From Diatrype stigma (taxonomy: Eukaryota > Ascomycota > Sordariomycetes > Xylariales > Diatrypaceae): a stretch of 64,000 nucleotides of DNA. Below, in pieces: positions 47,890 through 60,372 of the stretch. The stretch's first letter is position 1. The number at the start of each line of letters is the position of its first letter. Both the position numbers and the translations under genes were made by a program. The notes beneath the pieces are model-generated. The model worked only from the letters and a program-made list of their open reading frames with translations, did no database searches and had not been told where the DNA came from. Location: NCBI GenBank assembly GCA_022225965.2, contig JAKJXP020000099.1:1-64000 (forward strand). Direction: 5' to 3'.

Positions 47890-50800
47890 AGAGTGCGTGC
47901 GTGCGGTCGAGGACGGAAGGGAAGGGAGAGGAAAGGAAAGGAAAGGAAAGGCTTTAGAGGTTGCAGATGGGCAGGCGGGGCGGGGCAGAGCAGACGGACG
48001 GTGAGCTGTCTATGAGAGAAAGATGCAAGCTGCGAGCTGCTCCGTGCCATTCTGTGGTATCGCTGTCGGTCGATCGGATGAACGAGCGAGCAAGCGAACA
48101 AGCAAGCACATATGCTGGATTCGTCTAGGTTGGGTACCTACGCTCACTACGGGTCCTCTCCATGTTCCCGGGCGGTAGAACATGGTCATCTACCTTGTGT
48201 ATACGGCTGGTAATCTGTTGTGCATGAACCTGTTTCCACCCCTGCCAGAGAGGGGCGAATTAGCAAGGCGGGGTGAGGTATCTTTATGCGCCTATTTCGA
48301 GACAGCCGGACCGCGATGGGTGTTGGTTTGAACAGGCGCTATACTGTGTCTATCTCGGGAAGTTTTCTGACTTGAGACGAGATTGTGTCGTCACAGCTAT
48401 GTTTCTACGAAACTTGTGAGCGACGTGGTCGTTCTAAACGCAAGGAAATACCCTAGACTTTAGATACGAGCCCGGAGGAGGCGACTCCAGAGCATTCAAG
48501 GGGGGGACACAGTTACGGACATGGAACGATTTGAAATACGAGTTGCAATGAATATGAATAATGATTAACTACAGCTCTTGACTTGATTATGGCAAATGTC
48601 GAAACATCGCTAGCATCGAAGCATCCACGACTATTTATGATAGGGGTCTCCCTTCGTGTATATGCCAGGGAGATCCCGTGATACGATCTCGGACCTTCCC
48701 TTCACCTAGCTTTTCGAACGTACTATTGTCAAGGGAACACCACAGGATGGCGTTGGTAGTACTGGTTGATTCGAGTGAACTCCGATATGTTGGGAATTCG
48801 AAGCCCCTTGCTCCCTGGTGTTGAGACCTTCGGGATCTGCTGGCAAATCTGGCGCCATCACCACCGTAGTAATCGGCATATATCAATGCTCGATCGAACC
48901 GGACCATTGTACTACCCAATCAGCAATTCGTCGGCTTGTCGCCAATAGCGAATGAGAATGATCATCATCACATCTTCCCGTCTCCCTTCCCGTTGTTGAG
49001 GAGGTTGGTTTCGTGTTGACTGTTTCTGGTCTGTGCAATGTCCAAGCCGTTCTCCAAGAAAGTCGTCGCGCATCGTGACGGGCTGGCTGAATGGGCCAAG
49101 CACACGCTGTCTGCTTTTAGGTCTTGGACATTTTCACCGTTATTGCAATCTAATTGCAATCCAAGCCATGGTCGATATTCGGTCGGTGGTCACTGGCCAT
49201 CATTTCATTTGATGAGAGCATTTTAGCGCAGTCCTCCGTCCAGAGAGGACTAATTTATTAGAGGACGGCCGCAACAAATGTGATACTATCTCGGCTTATG
49301 AAGGTCCGTTATGAACATGAAGTGGGATTTCGGCCGATTGCTTCAGCCACTGACTCGGGGGCCTATTTGACTGTAATTATTGCACCTAACAAGTTGAGGC
49401 TGGTGAGATATGCAGGGGCCAACCCACCGCCACTATTGTAAGTTCGGTGTTTCAAGTATCGACAGTCTTCAGAATGAAACAAAAGTCGCCAAGGTTTCGC
49501 GCTTAGGACTCTGGGCTATCTAGAGCATTATGGATCAAGATTCGAAGACTAAAGGTAGCTTACTATTATCTAGCATACCAAGTAGGTAGGAGGGATTTTG
49601 GGGATGGGGTAGGAATGGAATCAACTCATATCTATCTATGGTGTTCTAGTTGGAAGATGGAGAAATGCGTGCTGTAGTGCAATATCTCGGGCCGGTTAAT
49701 TGAGTATAGGAAGTCTGTATAAGTAAGTAGGTATGATCATAGTAAATCCTCTGCGTAGGAGGATTACTACTGAGCTTCCTTCCAGGACAAACCCACGAAC
49801 AAAGATAATGCAGGCTCATCAGACTGTCCATGATAACTATGAAGCTACGATCGTCCGGGCCTGTTGTGCATCAGACGTTTCAATGACCCCGTGGATTGCG
49901 ACGCTGAGAAGAGCATTCAGACATGATCAATCTCATGATAGCAAGCTCTCTGAAACGTAGTGCCCGCCATCGTGATGCAATCCATCGAATCTGTTTGAGA
50001 TAACGCTTCCCGCTTTGATATGATCATGTTAGGCCATGTGCTTCCATTGCTAGATGGGCATATCGTCACTGCATCGATAAAAGCCGAACTTGGGGCTACC
50101 TAGCTGGCCTTCTTGTCGCTCGTAGACATCGCGGCCGTGTATTGGCCAGGTAGGCATGCAGCTTACCCGCATCTGCTGGGGTGACATGCAGACGGACGGA
50201 CAGAAAGAAACCCAAGTTCAAGCAAGAGAAGGAATGAGGGGCAGCAACCAAGATTTCAAAAAGCAAGATCCTGACGAATAGTTGGCATGCCGGAACTTCG
50301 AGACGCAACCTGGAAGTTGCAACTGTCATTGCCCAGCAAGGACCGGGCAGTCTGGAAAGACCTCGTCCCGTCGTCTTCGACTCATCGGAGATTTAGGCCA
50401 ATCACAGATTCCAGACCACCGGGTTTGCCCTCGCCCCTCATTTCTTGCATTTCTGGCTCCCTTGCGCGCTGACTGGCGCCGCTGACTGGTCGAGGGCCGC
50501 TGGAGGGCTCTCCCTCTGTCTCCAAACCCCTGTTCGCGTCTCAAACGCCAACGCTTCAACGCCCGTTGACCCCACCAAGCCTAAAAATCGTCCGCTCTTA
50601 TTCGCGCAGTCCCATTCCGGTGTGCGTCGCATCGCCGCTAGAAAAGCGTCGCGTTGGTACGACCGAACTAGGTAATCGTGGTAATAGAGACCACCACCTG
50701 CAGTCGCTAGAGAATGTCGTCTACATACCTACATAATAGCGATGCCTACTCTACTGACTACCTACCTAGGTACCTAGGTAAGGTTCGTGTACCTGCCGTA

Positions 50801-51699
50801 GCGCAGGGAACGAAACGACCTAGGTACATAAAGAAGACGACATGCATGTGTGTGATTGAAGATTCGAAAATACAAATCGAACTGACGGCAAGGGGTTGTC
50901 TCCTACCGTACTAAGTATATTCCCCCTTACTACAACGCACATAGCTTCGATACTAGCTTAATACTATTCATAGGGGATAGAGGTAGCTAAATCGTACACC
51001 ATGTGCACGGGTGATCGTCCCCCCGCGATTCAGCAGGGCATCTCGCATCTGTATCGGAGAAAAAACGATTGATTGTGATCTGTGTCGTAATTGATCTGGC
51101 CAAGTTTAACTGTTGGTATTTGAAAACGTGACTGCGTGGATAATCATGAAGCAATACCCAGCTACACCAACTACTACCTAGTTAGGCAGTTGCTACATTT
51201 GGGATTGTGAGGCTGGTTACCGTAGGGCTTACTTCGTACTTCGTACTTCTATTATACTATAGTACGGCAGGCTTGTCTTACACGCAAATGTGGGTTGATG
51301 CTTACGAATTAAGGATTGTTAGTTTAATTAGACCAGAAATGGAAATTGCATTGAAGGCTATATTATCATGACATATAACAATTCCTTACGACAGCCTTTT
51401 ACCCCGAACGGTCCAAGTAGTAATTGGCACAAAACCTACCTGCTTGTATGTATGCCTGTACTAGTATGTATGAAGATTGCGTGGCAGTCAGACACCAGCA
51501 TGAGGTGTATTGGAGTGTATTGGGCAGGAGGTAACGCCTCCTGCAGCCATTCCCAGCCACTGCACATACAACTGGCAACCACCTAGTACGCTGCAGCTAC
51601 GCAGGCAACCACCCGGGCAGCCAGCCAACAGTGATTGATTAGGTACCTAGGTCCATGTAGGGACCTGATGTATGTAGCAGGAAGTACAATCATCAATCA
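47890..51699. other. Long intergenic region, no supported gene
   Basis: 3.8 kb without a convincing gene. Open frames are all under 95 codons, overlap on both strands and lack motifs. A GGAAA-rich tract (47921-47950) lies just after ro-10, and CCTAGGTACCTAGG-type palindromic motifs cluster at 50763-50785 and recur near 50818 and 51640. A non-coding RNA could be hidden here but nothing in the sequence shows it. Confidence 0.55.
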
Positions 51700-53833
51700 A
51701 TCAATCCAATATATGATAATCTAATCGAGCTATGCTGCCATGCACCATTGCAGGGGTCAGGCTCGTTGTATGTATCCTGTCAGGCCTATCCGCCGCCGCT
51801 CCGTCGAGGTCCGTCCTGCCTGCCAAACCTGCCGACTGCCTGCCCTGCCTGGCACTGCCCAATCCTGCCAATCCAATGCCACCTGCAGCCTTTGCATCCA
51901 TGCATTGGATCCATGCATCTGTCCCGACTCCGACTCCCCTTTCCTACCCAACTGCTAACTAAACGACCTGTTCAATCTCTGATCCTTCCTTTGCGCTGCG
52001 CTCGCTCTCATCTCACGCTCTCTCGCGCTGCACGCTGCACGCTGCACGCTACACACCACACATCACACACCACACCACACTCGTTCAACTTCCACTCCAC
52101 ACTCCACGTCCAATCTGCTCCACTCCGGCCAGCAGCAACCATCAACCAGGCACACCAGCACACCAGCGCACCAGACATCCAGATTGCCAGTAACTTAATA
52201 GCAACTAGCGGTCCCGTCAGTAGCCCCGACTGCCCTGACAGCCTGAGCACAGCCATCTCTCAGACTGTCACCCTACCAGCCAGCCTAGGACTACTACCAC
52301 CTACAGACGTTTGTACTCAGGTACCACCGACCACCACCGTCCATCACCGTACTAGCCCAGTCCAGCCCAGCCGCCTGCCTACCGCCTACGCCTACCGCCT
52401 ACCGCCTACCGTCTACCTACTTCCACTTTCGGTGCCGTGCTTGCGGGCTGCTCTACTGCTTTACTGCATCTACCTAGTCCCAACCAACCTATCAAACAAC
52501 GTAGCAGTTCTAGCTGGCAGTTGACCAACTTTGTCTGGTTGTCCCGTCCTTTCCCACCTTCCATTCCTCTCCATTCGCCGTGAAACTGTCGTCAACCATT
52601 GCGACGACAAGCCTTCTGTCGACCCCGTTCGATTCTCAGCTGGTTCCTGTTTGTGCGTGTGCATGTCGCAGCTTTTAACCCGACTTACGTTCTTTTCGTC
52701 GACCTGGCCCTAGGCTATTCTTCTGGTATATTCAAATTTCGTGTCATTCGTGGTATAACGCTGTCAGTGACTGCGCTGCAAGGGGACAGGGGATCTGCGT
52801 CGCTCGCCCACATCGGTCTGCAAGTGAAGGAAGGGGGCAAGGGAGAAAGACAAATAGGGTTGAGCACAAGGAAGAAGCAGAGCCAAGCGATACACCCGAG
52901 TTACGAAAACACCACATTTCCTGGTCAACTGTGGGTTAGCTGTGTATATTCACGCCTCAATTACGTACGACTCCCCATTCCTGCCGGCCATCCTTGCCGT
53001 CGCCGTTTGCTTCAATTTTCATTCCTGCCACGCGAGTCTAGTCAAGTCAGCCCAAGCCATCGGTCAGAGTTGCGTTGTTCTCTTGTCATCGACGCTCTGC
53101 AGCTAAGAAGAACTCGCCCTTTTACATCGGTTCTCTCTCTACCTGCCAGTCACAGCCACACCTTTTTACTGGGTGCTGTGCCGACCGCCACTACCACATC
53201 CTCTGCCTGGTTGCGAGACCCCTCCCCTTCTTTGTTATTATCTTATTAGCATTGGCCTTGGCCTTGTCTCAGCATCCATTCGATCAACTTGTTTACAACA
53301 GCTACGACCGAGAGCTGCCTTTGTACTTGACCAGTGCAGCAAACGCCTCTTGAGAAGAGCAATACCCTAACTGTGTATCAGTCCCTATAAGCAATTAAGT
53401 CCGGAAGACCGACAGCATAACCACGATTGCCCCGTAGTATTCTATATTTGTCTCATACTCGGACTAGATCATATACCCAGCCAAACCAACTCCGACTCCA
53501 GTCTTTCATTATTTACGCTTCTTCGGCTCCGGTAACTGCCACCGCAATTTGAATCGGAGAAATCCAACGCTAGGACGCTCTTTCAACAACCAATCCGCAT
53601 CCCGGCCCAACCTACCGCCCTCAAACGTTATCGACACAGCCACGTTAGCCTGTGCCCTGGTTGTCAAGATACCACTTGGTCATTCTACCCATCAAGTATT
53701 CCAGTCGCCACCTGATTGACAAACAAATCTATACTGCCGAACCCGCCACCTCGATCGCGCCGGTTGACAAACCGAGTCTGGTTTCTTCCTTATGCCATCA
53801 TACGGCTCACTACACTCTCCATCACTGCGGAAA
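51700..53833 (+). promoter_or_regulatory. Pyrimidine-rich region upstream of SHO1
   Basis: Long C/T- and CA-rich stretch with many short ATG frames (the longest 51748-52524, 258 codons, and 52599-53249, 216 codons). Composition is low-complexity (Pro/Ser/Thr/His-rich in every frame) with tandem GCTGCACGCTGCACGCT near 52025-52050, as expected of promoter plus long 5' leader in filamentous fungi. Upstream ORFs could affect SHO1 translation. No domain is visible. Confidence 0.45.
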
Positions 53834-54903
53834 ATGGACCAATCCAGGATGGGGTATGGCCGCAAAGGCATCAACATGGGCAACATCATCGGTGACCCTT
53901 TTGCTCTTGCAACAATATCCATAGCTATGGTATGTAATTCACTCTGAGTTCTACCAGAGTCTTTGCAAGTATTCTTCAAACTGCTGACAGGTGCCCAATA
54001 GCTTGCATGGATAATTTCTTTCATAGCCTCGATCATAGGCCAAATCGAAGCGCGCGATAAGGAGATCACAGATGTGATAGGCAGCTACCCTCCATTTGCT
54101 TGGTGGTCGGTCGTGTTTATGATTTTTGTGATCCTCGGTGTTTTTGTCGTTGTCGCCGCCGACGTTGTTCAAACCTACCATGTCGCACTTGTCGGTTACC
54201 TAGGCTGTGGCCTCGTCCTTACAACGTCCTCGGTCAACAGTCTGGTTTACACCTTCAGCGGAGCCCGCCAGGCTGCTGCTGCAGGGTTCATATTGCTCTC
54301 GATGGTCATTGTAAGTCTGCTGGCGTCTCCTGACTGATGATGGGAATGCATAATCGCCTTAGATGCGCAGAATATGTCTTGGCTAATCATTGTTCGTAGG
54401 CTGTGTGGATCTTCTACTTTGGTTCTGCCCCCAACGCGATGCCTCGGGCGTATATCGATTCATTCGCGCTTCAGAAGGAGTCAGGCGGGAATCGGCAAAC
54501 TATGAACGGCGGATACGGCGGTCGTCCCCATACGTCTACCTCAGTTCAGCCTCCGCAGATGTATACGTCTGCTCAGCTGAACGGCTTTGAGAACCCTTCT
54601 CCGGTAGCTGGTATGAATGGCAATGCACTGCAAAGTCCCACACCCGCGCCATCATATCCCGTACAGTCAGGCAAGCCTCCGGTCGCCCAACCCGGTGACC
54701 CCGAGATTGCCCAGCCAACAGAATATCCGTATCGCGCAAAGGCCATCTACAGCTACGAAGCAAACCCCGATGATGCGAACGAGATTTCATTTTCGAAGCA
54801 CGAGATCTTGGAAGTGAGCGACGTCAGCGGCCGGTGGTGGCAAGCACGGAAAGAAAACGGCACTACCGGTATCGCGCCCAGCAACTACCTCATTTTATTA
54901 TGA
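53834..54903 (+). CDS. SHO1: High-osmolarity signalling protein SHO1
   Basis: Plasma-membrane osmosensor/adaptor of the HOG MAP-kinase pathway; its SH3 domain recruits the MAPKK Pbs2. Exons 53834-53929, 54002-54310 and 54400-54903 with introns of 72 and 89 nt (GTATGT...TAG and GTAAGT...TAG, both phase 0) give 302 aa. The start [20 protein letters not shown] is followed by [10 protein letters not shown], which splices into [17 protein letters not shown] (TM1, about 23-46). TM2 (about 62-83), TM3 (about 88-109) and TM4 (about 114-140, spanning the second intron) follow. After a Pro/Gln/Ser-rich linker the SH3 domain occupies about 244-302 with AKAIYSYEA, the Trp pair in GRWWQARK and the closing [11 protein letters not shown]. 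Length and topology match the family. All catalytic-type binding residues of the SH3 look intact. Confidence 0.96.
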
Positions 54904-56615
54904 GCCAGCCCGTAGGGGGACTACGTCCTCCCAAAATTGGATCTTGACTTTGGCGCACAGCACAATTCTTACGACGGTCGATGATCGGTCTTCGGAGTGA
55001 CTCTTAGCCAATTCGGCGTAGAGGGGTTATTCCGCTTGTATCTGGATGGGTTTCTAGAGTTGTGCGCACACAAAACACAGGTTATGACAACGTGTTGGAG
55101 TACACTGGGGGCTACCACTGCTATGGGATTTGATTTTTCTTTTTCTTCTCTGTCTATTCTATGTTTACAACCTTTGATACCTACGCTTCTCTGCAGGAAC
55201 CCACATATTATTTTTTATTGTTTGATTTTTATATTGGCCTCTTCACGAACTCCTATCCGATCCCTCGAGCCGTCGGACCCGAACGTTTACGTACCGGAGA
55301 ACGGAACTCGACCGTTCCTTCCACAGCAGGGCGTGTTCTGCGTCGCGTCTGGTGCCGCTATATCGTATGCAATACACTACAACGGATATGTTGGGTGGAA
55401 TACGAACCTAATACGCAGCAACCGGGCGTGTATGTCTGGGGACGAGTGGCGAAGTCGAGCGGAAGCGAGGAGCAATGAGATGGGGGCCCGGGAAATTCAA
55501 GAGGCTAGACAACCTGACCTGGGGATGCATCGCCAACCGCATCGCCATGGTCTACCGTTCTGTTTGCCTGCCTGGCTTACTTCCCCGTGTTTGTTGGAGC
55601 AGAGCGGACCGGAGCGAGGGAGAATGATGTGTATGAAAGCAAGAAAGAGCAAACTGCTGTCTGCCTACCTAGCTAGCCCAGTCGGTATAGGAAGAAGAAA
55701 TGAACAACGTGAAAATAAAAATACCCGCGGGGTCCCATGTGCTCAAAGTTTTTCAAGCTGGCTGTTTCAAGGTTGTGATCTTCATGGCCACGTCTTGGGG
55801 AAGGTTTATTGACTATCCTACCGGCTTAGCTGGCTAGCTACAGTCTCGACGGTAGGGGATCGAGTCCAGCAACAAAAACCGCGGGGATCGAGAGAATATT
55901 ATGTTCGGCGGCTGGATGGCAAGCCGTGGTGACTGACTTGTAACGTCGTAGTCCTCCGGCCCCTTCACCAGCTGCATTATTAATAATATAGGTACCCATT
56001 GATACTTTACTAGAACTGGAACCTCTGTAGAGAGACCTATATAAGACGTGCATGCGCGGTTGGCCTCCGGCATATTGTGTATAGGTAGGTACGAGTACGG
56101 TAGATACGGTTACAGTACATGGAACGGGTCCTGCAAGATGCTGGGTGGCTACTTGGCTGGACTTCATCGTTTCATTTACATGCGGATCAGATGGGTAGCC
56201 ACGATATAACATCACGAACCGAACTGGACCAGACCGAACAAGCCAGCCAGCCAGCCAGCCAGCCTTGCGCCAGCGGCCCCTCTCCAACACCCTCGTGGGT
56301 ACCTGGTGCCTACATATTTGTCCACAAACCGCCATCATCCCAAACGGGCTGGACCAAGTATGCCATCCCCTACCTAGGTACTGTACCCTCTAGGACTGGC
56401 CGAGCTGGGTGGTCAGGCATGGGCAGGCAGGCAGGCACCTAGTTTTCCCGCGTCTCGAACTGTGTGATCCCCGTCATCTCGGCGTAGATGGTCGCATCGT
56501 TGCGTCCTGTCTCTTTATCCCCCTCTGTCTCCCCTGCGAATGTTGGTGGGGTGGGGTGACGTGAGTTCCCTACGCCTCAGCTCTTCCCAAGGCCGCATCG
56601 ACGGCCTGTATGTGG

Positions 56616-56616
<1 letters not shown>

Positions 56617-56667
<51 letters not shown>

Positions 56668-56683
56668 GTGTGCGCGCGCGCGC
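56617..56683. repeat. (GT)n/(GC)n microsatellite
   Basis: About 25 GT units, interrupted once by C near the end, followed by a short (GC)n. Such alternating purine-pyrimidine DNA can adopt Z-form and varies in length between strains. Confidence 0.95.
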
Positions 56684-56702
56684 TCATCCATGTGGTATCG
56701 CA

Positions 56703-56729
56703 TAGGTAGGTAGGTAGGTAGGTAGGTAG
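56703..56729. repeat. (TAGG)n microsatellite
   Basis: Six to seven TAGG units immediately after the GT tract. The same tetramer recurs at 57731-57747 upstream of SPC19. Confidence 0.9.
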
Positions 56730-56788
56730 CTGGTTAGCTCCTCTCTATCAGAAAGTCGGCATTGCATCGTAATCCGATCGTATCGTCT

Positions 56789-56840
56789 CTCGTCGTGTCG
56801 TGTCGTGTCGTATCATGTTGTATCGTATCGTATTGTACCG
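56789..56840. repeat. TCGTG/TCGTA pentamer array
   Basis: About ten imperfect TCGTR/TTGTA pentamers in tandem, a third simple repeat within 250 bp. Confidence 0.8.
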
Positions 56841-56962
56841 TCTTAACTCGAAAGCGCGTCATGACGAAAATGTCAAATCGCATCTCTTCTTTTCTCTCTC
56901 CTCCTCTCCTATTGTCTCCGCCACCGGCAGACCTCCCAACCCTCCAAACTTTTACACCTCTT

Positions 56963-57703
56963 TCACGCGTTCTCCAGCCTCTTCCGCAACTCCCTCTCCT
57001 TCTGCAGGACCTCCAGCTCCAGCCTCTCGACGCTGTACTTCAGGGCCTCCCTGCGCTGGCGGAGCGCCTGCGCGCGCAGCTTCGCCCCGGCCTCGCCGCT
57101 CAGGCTCTTCCGCCCGTCGTTGGCGCGCATCATCATCGACGGTGCCTTGCCCTTGCTCTTCTTCGACGGTTTCGCGGCGTGGTGGTGGTGGTGGTCCTGG
57201 TGCTGCATGCGCCCCTGCTGCAGATCCGACCGCGCCTTCAAGGCTTCGATCCGCCGCCCCACCCGCTCGATGTGCGCGTCGGCCCGGTCGAGCAGCACCC
57301 CGATCGCGGGCCCGATCTCGTCGCGCAGCGAGGCCTCGGCCGCTGCTAGGGAGGGCTGCGGGATCAGCTCGTAGTGCTGGTTGGGTGGCGGTAAGGTTAG
57401 CCAGGTTCGTACATGCATACATGCATACATATAAGTCATTAGGCAGATTAGGTACTGGTTGATCGCTGTTGGGATGGGTTGAAAGGGGCCGGGAGGGGGA
57501 AAGTAAATGAGACTAAAAGAAGCATAGAAGCATGGGAGGGAACGTACCCGAACGGTCTTGAGCACGCCTATGAGGCGCGGGAAGTCGGCCACGCCCGTCC
57601 CGAGCGTCGAGACGGACGACTCGAGGAAGGAGAGCGAGTTGCGCAGCGAGGTTACGCAGTCCCCGTACGTCGTGGCGGCGCTGGTCGTTGTGCTGGTCGC
57701 CAT
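56963..57703 (-). CDS. SPC19: DASH/DAM1 complex subunit SPC19
   Basis: Subunit of the fungal DASH complex that couples kinetochores to spindle microtubules. Minus strand, exon 1 57703-57548 (52 codons) and exon 2 57376-56963 (137 codons plus TGA), total 189 aa. The intron 57547-57377 is 171 nt (GTACGT...CAG, phase 0). The N-terminus has the family pattern CVTSLRNSLSFLESSVSTLG, FPRLIGVLKTVR then HYELIPQPSLAAAEASLRDE across the junction. After a helix (ADAHIERVGRRIEALKARSD) come a His-rich stretch (QHQDHHHHHAAKPSKKSKG) and a C-terminal coiled coil (YSVERLELEVLQKERELRKR). The start at 57703 is preferred over 57760 because the family begins a few residues before CVTSL. The intron is a multiple of three with no stop, so unspliced RNA would also be open. 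Confidence 0.9.
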   Translation of the reverse strand: MATSTTTSAATTYGDCVTSLRNSLSFLESSVSTLGTGVADFPRLIGVLKTVRVRSLPCFYASFSLIYFPPPGPFQPIPTAINQYLICLMTYMYACMHVRTWLTLPPPNQHYELIPQPSLAAAEASLRDEIGPAIGVLLDRADAHIERVGRRIEALKARSDLQQGRMQHQDHHHHHAAKPSKKSKGKAPSMMMRANDGRKSLSGEAGAKLRAQALRQRREALKYSVERLELEVLQKERELRKRLENA

Positions 57704-59613
57704 TTCGAGCGGCCGGGCGGATGGATGAGATGTAGGTAGGTAGGTAGCGATGAATACCAATTTTTGTTGATGTGCTTGTGTCGATTTCCCTTCGTCCTCT
57801 GGGGGTTGCTTGCTAGGTGCGGGTGCAATTCGCAGTCGGCAGGGGATTTGTTTACTTTCGTTGGTAGTTAGAATCTAGAAAAGCTGGGGGGGTGATGCTA
57901 TCGATATAGCAGCAGTTAAGAGGGACCTACAGTACGTACAGTTGCTAGCAGTCACTGTAACTAGGGCGGGGCGGCTGAGAGCGATCCTTGCAGGTGCTTG
58001 CCTTACCGTGCCAAGCGTGCTTATACTTCCGAGGTTGGCAGTGCAGGTGCTTGGTTACCCTTAGTGGGGCTCTCTAGTGATAAGGAATTGGGAACTGGGG
58101 ATTCGGGAACAACAATGATTGATCAACCTTGAATGCTCAATGAGGGTAATGCAGGGATGATGCCAGCCAATCAGCGCCTGCATCAAGGGCAAAGACAACG
58201 TCCATCCATCACGATTTGGACCAGGACTTGGACTTGGACTTCAACTCCAACTCCAACGCCAACTCCTTATCATCTCTGGTGACCTGTGCCGAAGAACAAT
58301 TCTGCCTCTTGCATATGTTTCATTCCTGGGTTTGGCTTTCGGTATTGCTTTGCCACTTCTTGGCGATCGAATGGTTCAAACCATCTTACATACGAAGTCT
58401 ATTGCAGTTGCATCTCTGCCTACCTACTTTCTATGCAGATATTGCTTCCGGCATCTGATTATCCTAGAATAAATGTGGCAAGAACAAGCAATAGGGTATA
58501 GAATCGACGATGCCTATAAATAACCAACGCTATTCAAAACTAGAAAAGTTTATACATGTTTCGTAGTGCTATTAATGCAACTATCATCGTTGTGCATGGG
58601 AATTCATTGGGCACAATACAATGTGTCCATGGTATAGAATTTGACTAGATACGGCATCAATCATTAACAAGCGGCTGGAAAGCGGTATGAAGAGTCTCTA
58701 AGCGTAGATCTTGGATCACCCGGTCGGAACTCTCGTGGGGAGTATGATTTTGATTACTAAATTTCTATATACCGTCACACCCATTTTCCCTCTAAACTGC
58801 ACCTTTAAGAGTGGTTGCAGTTAGTTCTTGCCGTCTTTCGTGTTGATAAAAAAGCTGGCTGAGTTCGTGTCCTCCCGCAGGAGCTTTCCTCTTACCTGCC
58901 TGCTACCAACCTGGAAGCATATCACATAATAACAATTTTATTGCAACTCGAGCTCAACAAGTTGAATATTTGATATTGCATCGGACACCATCCAGAATGT
59001 CCGACTTCGTCCGGTAGAGCTGGGCCTTGTGCCATTCTTATTAGCCGATTCCTGTCGAGAATTCCGTTCAACGTCGAAATTTCAACACAGGCACTTGAAG
59101 TCCTCCAGAAATAGGTATGGATATTATGGAAGCATAGGCTGATGGTATTACTCGTCCTATTGTAGACATCCTTTTGATTAAGTCGTTTACAACATTAGTT
59201 TGCTTCCCGACTGTTGTCGGCACCATCTACCTTTGATTCTCTGCCACCTATCGAGGGTTTCCTGCCACCCATCTCCGCCACTTTGGATGCCAACATCTGC
59301 ATCCTCGCCCGATTTACCGCGTCTGGCACTGATGCATCCATCCCCCATCACCATCACACCCGGCAACTGTATCTTCCACACGTATGCCCATCCGCTCCAC
59401 GCCAGCACCTACGTTACCCATTAACATCAATATTCTGGACAACCGCTGTTCATTTCATTATCGCATTTATGCGTTATACTTAGAGATCGATATCCTCCTA
59501 CCAGGTATTCTTTTCTCTAGGATCCCACCCACCTCCCACCTCCTACCTCCCGTACAGCCATCCGCGCCCGCGTCTACTTCGCATCCCTGAACTGTGCCAA
59601 GAACTGTACGAAG
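57704..59613. other. Intergenic, no supported gene
   Basis: Upstream region shared by divergent SPC19 and the 59614 gene. It contains a GGACTTGGACTTGGACTTC short tandem near 58221 and several open frames under 90 codons without motifs. 5' leaders of both genes must lie here. Confidence 0.55.
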
Positions 59614-60326
59614 ATGCCGGATCCCGAGGCGGTTCTCGACCAGCAAAAGCGCTTGAACTGGCGTCCTTTCCATATGCGCCCTATGGTGTGGTCCACCCCA
59701 TATCGATTCCACGAACTTCTTGATCTCATGCATGGCGACTATCCTGCGGCGCTCAACGTAAGTCCCATCCCCATCTTCCGTAGGATCAGGCGTCCCGCCA
59801 GAGAGCCTGCTGTACCCAGACCCTGCCCCTGGTCTTACCCGGGCACTTCAACACCTACTGACCCTTGGGCGCGTATATGCAGGACATCTTTCAAGGCCTG
59901 AAGCACAACAGAGACCCTGTAAGATCCGAGGCGTTGATGAAGCAGGCCAATATGATCATACTCAAGATTACGACGGAGGTGCATTGGCACAGCACCAACC
60001 AGTACGACGAGATGTTCGTCCCGGAGGACAGTGCGCTCGGCGTCTCGGCCACAGCTAGTTTCTACCAAACGGCTGTCTCGTCGGCCTGTGCTAAGAAGCG
60101 CCACACGGACAGCCTTGCTGCCGCCGCCGCCAAGCCTTCCCTTCCATGCCGGCCGGCGGACCCAGTCGAGCATGATGACCTGTTGACGGAGGAGGCCAAG
60201 TCCAACTTGGACTTTCACAAGTTTCACGACCTCTCGAACGATCGAAGACTGCAAAGCCGGGAGATGAGCATGATGGACGACCAGGCCTACTATGATATAC
60301 TGGATCTACTGAATAAGAAGACGTGA
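59614..60326 (+). CDS. Hypothetical fungal protein, two exons
   Basis: Exons 59614-59757 and 59883-60326 with a 125-nt intron (GTAAGT...GCAG, phase 0) give 195 aa. The N-terminal half looks ordered (LNWRPFHMRPMVWSTPYRFH and LLDLMHGDYPAALNDIFQGL across the splice site, then LMKQANMIILKITTEVHWHS). The C-terminal half is charged and low-complexity (Ala/Ser linker, DHxx-type acidic tail ILDLLNKKT). The canonical splice sites and codon-like composition support a real gene. No signal peptide, membrane segment or catalytic motif is visible and I do not recognise the family. Confidence 0.68.
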
Positions 60327-60345
60327 GGCTAATCCAGTTCCCCGT

Positions 60346-60372
60346 GCCCTGCCCTGCCCTGCCCTGCCCTGC
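60346..60372. repeat. (GCCCT)5 tandem repeat
   Basis: Five perfect GCCCT units 20 bp after the stop codon of the preceding gene. Confidence 0.95.

Larger units (their letters stand above)
54904..56962. other. Intergenic region between convergent SHO1 and SPC19
   Basis: Holds the 3' ends of both genes. An uninterrupted 271-codon plus-strand frame (54997-55812) has no domain, biased composition and no conserved look, so I do not call it. The right part is rich in simple repeats. Confidence 0.55.

Noticed and set aside
47466..48101. 211-codon minus-strand ORF
   Set aside because: Antisense shadow of the GC-rich second exon of ro-10; Arg/Ala low-complexity, no domain.
51748..52524. 258-codon plus-strand ORF
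   Set aside because: Low-complexity Pro/Ser/His/Leu composition from C/T-rich DNA, all three frames similarly open, no domain.
54997..55812. 271-codon plus-strand ORF after SHO1
   Set aside because: Length is unusual, but composition and lack of motifs or introns suggest a chance frame in the 3' intergenic region.
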